Shown here piece by piece: positions 4,953 to 6,247 of a stretch of DNA of 6,247 bases (the first letter of the stretch is position 1; every line of letters begins with the position of its first letter). A model generated the notes under the pieces. That model searched no databases, was not told the origin of the DNA, and saw only the letters and a program-made list of their open reading frames with translations. The stretch is taken from contig DATBFY010000311.1 of the NCBI GenBank assembly GCA_036558265.1, positions 1 to 6,247 on the forward strand, written 5' to 3'. Made by a program: the position numbers and the translations under genes. Source of the stretch: RYN-433 sp036558265. Its GTDB lineage: Bacteria; Planctomycetota; Phycisphaerae; Tepidisphaerales; Tepidisphaeraceae.

Positions 4953-6233
4953 TCAAAGCTTCACGTTTCCGGCGTACTTGATCCCCGGCGCATCCGGGTT
5001 GGCATCCGGGCCGAAGTAACGCAGGACGACCAGCGGCTCGGTCGTGCTGGTGTTCTCGTAAGTGACCCCGGTCTTGGCGGTCGATTCGGGGATGAAGTAC
5101 TCGTCCTCGGTCAGCTCGTAGAAGCCGATCATCTTGGGGCTGTTGAGCGGCTGGTCGTTGACCCGGCCGATGCCCTGGACGCAGATGACGCTGGTGGCGC
5201 CGTTGTCCTTGACGGTGATCCGCTGCCCCGGGTGGACGGTCAGTTCCTTGGCGGAAAAGAGCTGCTGGCCGTGGACCTTGCCGTAGACGATCCACTTATC
5301 GACATAGCCGTCGTTGTTGCCGCCGCCGGTGTGGACGATCGGTTCGAGGTAGTGGTTCTGCTTGAAGTACGGATCGACGTTGGCTTCCCAGTCGAGCTGA
5401 TCGACGATGAAGTCGAGATCGCGGTGCTTTTCTTTGGGCATGTCCTTGACGAGCAAGCTCCAGGGGACCTCGCGGCCTTCAACCAGCGACTGGTACATGC
5501 CGAAGACGTCGCTTCCCCACTGCGGCTCATAGGTGCAGAGGCTGCCGGGGGCGTGGAGGATGCTTGGGCCGATCAGCCAGCCGCTGCCGGGCTTGAGGCG
5601 GAAGGCCTGGGAGAGGTCGAGGACGCCGTTGTCGCCCTTGTTCCAGTCTTCGAGGCATTTCTTGACCTGGGCCTTGGTGGTGCCGGGGTTCAGGCCCATG
5701 AAGGTGTAAGGGAAGTTGTTGCCGACGTTGTTGTGCTGCGGGGGGAAGTAGTAGGACTCGGGCTTGCCCTCCTGGGCGACGAGCTTGGCCTGGGCGGCGG
5801 ACTGGTGCATGTGGTGGGGGATCGGGCCCATGTTATCGAAGAACTTGGAGTAGACGGGCCACTTCCTGTACTTGCTCCAGATCGCGTCGCCGATGAGGCG
5901 TCCGCCGAGTTCGGCGACCGCGTCGGCGAGGGTGAAGCGCTCGCCTTTGGAGACGACGTAGGACAGCCCTTCATCCGGTGTGCGGTTCTCGTTGGCGGCG
6001 GGGGTGGTGGAACCGAACCAGCGCTCGTCGATGCCGCCGCGGTTGAGGCCGAAGGCATAGAGGTCATTGGGGTCGAGCTTGAGGCGCTTGCCGGGCTGGA
6101 GGAAGGAGCGGGGCACCCAGCAAGGCGCCAGGCGCAGGAGCCCTGAGGTGCCCTCGAGTGCGGCCTCGGCGGCGCGCTTAACGTTGGCGGTGAGGGTTTT
6201 GAGCTGCTTGACGTGGGTGGGTTGGTTTGGCAT
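4953..6233 (-). CDS. Mannose-6-phosphate-isomerase-like cupin protein
   Basis: A 426-aa cytoplasmic protein with a PMI-like two-cupin layout. The first cupin holds GPIPHHMHQ (136-144; His140, 141 and 143 as metal-ligand candidates), KPESYYF (157-163, Glu159, equivalent to the PMI glutamate) and WLIGPSILHAPGSLCTYEPQ (219-238, His227, equivalent to the last PMI histidine). The second cupin is about 325-410, with LTVHPGQRITVKDNGATSVI and a Gly-Ile-Gly turn. This His/Glu/His set is what a metal-dependent aldose-ketose phosphate isomerase would use, but the substrate is not assignable. Class I PMIs are of similar length (about 390-430 aa). The ATG is supported by AAGGA 7 bases upstream (6241-6245). 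GC is visibly high (about 70% in a sampled line). It is the first gene of the predicted five-gene unit, and its own promoter lies outside the window. Confidence 0.82.
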   Translation of the reverse strand: MPNQPTHVKQLKTLTANVKRAAEAALEGTSGLLRLAPCWVPRSFLQPGKRLKLDPNDLYAFGLNRGGIDERWFGSTTPAANENRTPDEGLSYVVSKGERFTLADAVAELGGRLIGDAIWSKYRKWPVYSKFFDNMGPIPHHMHQSAAQAKLVAQEGKPESYYFPPQHNNVGNNFPYTFMGLNPGTTKAQVKKCLEDWNKGDNGVLDLSQAFRLKPGSGWLIGPSILHAPGSLCTYEPQWGSDVFGMYQSLVEGREVPWSLLVKDMPKEKHRDLDFIVDQLDWEANVDPYFKQNHYLEPIVHTGGGNNDGYVDKWIVYGKVHGQQLFSAKELTVHPGQRITVKDNGATSVICVQGIGRVNDQPLNSPKMIGFYELTEDEYFIPESTAKTGVTYENTSTTEPLVVLRYFGPDANPDAPGIKYAGNVKL

Positions 6234-6240
6234 CGGAGGA

Positions 6241-6245
6241 TCCTT
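6241..6245 (-). promoter_or_regulatory. Shine-Dalgarno of the cupin gene
   Basis: AAGGA on the minus strand, 7 bases before the ATG at 6233, which supports that start. The promoter must lie beyond the right edge of the window. Confidence 0.6.
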
Positions 6246-6247
6246 GG

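Noticed and set aside
4944..4958. CTTTG/CAAAG hairpin between the cupin and HEPN genes as a terminator
   Set aside because: It has only a 5-bp A/T-rich stem with no U-tract and overlaps the cupin stop codon. It is too weak to separate the two genes.
4933..5295. N-terminal extension of the HEPN protein to 312 aa
   Set aside because: The extra residues are antisense-frame shadow of the cupin 3' end (Arg/Gln/Gly-rich, no motif). The ATG at 4932 gives a normal-length HEPN protein.
4917..6146. A 409-codon open frame on the plus strand opposite the cupin gene
   Set aside because: It is antisense to a well-supported protein with clear cupin motifs. Its translation is low-complexity and rich in Val, Ala, Gly, Asp and Glu, as expected of the shadow of a GC-rich gene, and shows no domain.
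1..6247. tRNA, rRNA, riboswitch, insertion sequence or attachment site
   Set aside because: I saw no tRNA-like cloverleaf, transposase motif, IS-type terminal repeats, recognisable riboswitch or direct repeats flanking the toxin-antitoxin genes. Nearly all of the window is accounted for by coding sequence.

Overview
The window is a GC-rich, gene-dense bacterial chromosome segment. It most likely comes from a planctomycete (Planctomycetota, possibly the Gemmatales/Isosphaerales side). I infer this from recalled protein style, not from a search: a Gfo/Idh/MocA oxidoreductase tail, a xylose-isomerase-like TIM-barrel protein and a mannose-6-phosphate-isomerase-like cupin, each of a type abundant in that phylum. 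The intergenic CACGAAG-type repeats fit as well.

Layout: the left edge (1-584, + strand) is the C-terminal part of a Gfo/Idh/MocA-family oxidoreductase. All nine other genes lie on the minus strand and converge on it. Read in the direction of transcription from the right edge they are: a 426-aa PMI-like cupin protein (6233-4953); a 191-aa HEPN protein with an intact R-x4-H RNase motif (4932-4357); an unrecognised 177-aa protein (4347-3814); a DUF433 antitoxin-like protein (3796-3578); a secreted 183-aa protein of unknown function (3593-3042); a 348-aa sugar isomerase/epimerase-like TIM barrel (2939-1893); a GNAT acetyltransferase (1783-1292); and an RHH antitoxin plus MazF/PemK toxin pair (1209-964 and 964-599).

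The first five minus-strand genes are separated by 20, 9, 17 and -16 bases, so they look like one transcription unit. The TIM-barrel gene follows after 102 bases with its own strong Shine-Dalgarno sequence. The GNAT gene follows after 109 bases that hold repeats and a hairpin. The MazF module follows after 82 bases with its own extended -10 promoter and a palindrome that could be its operator. No stretch longer than about 110 bases lacks a gene.

How they work together: the three carbohydrate-type proteins suggest a sugar-metabolism neighbourhood, but no substrate can be read from the sequence. Set among them are three toxin-antitoxin-type elements: MazF/RHH (a clear pair), DUF433 (an antitoxin-type protein with no visible toxin), and HEPN plus the 177-aa protein (a candidate pair of undescribed type). 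The HEPN/177-aa pair is the best candidate for something new, and several stretches of it have visibly lower GC than the flanking sugar genes.
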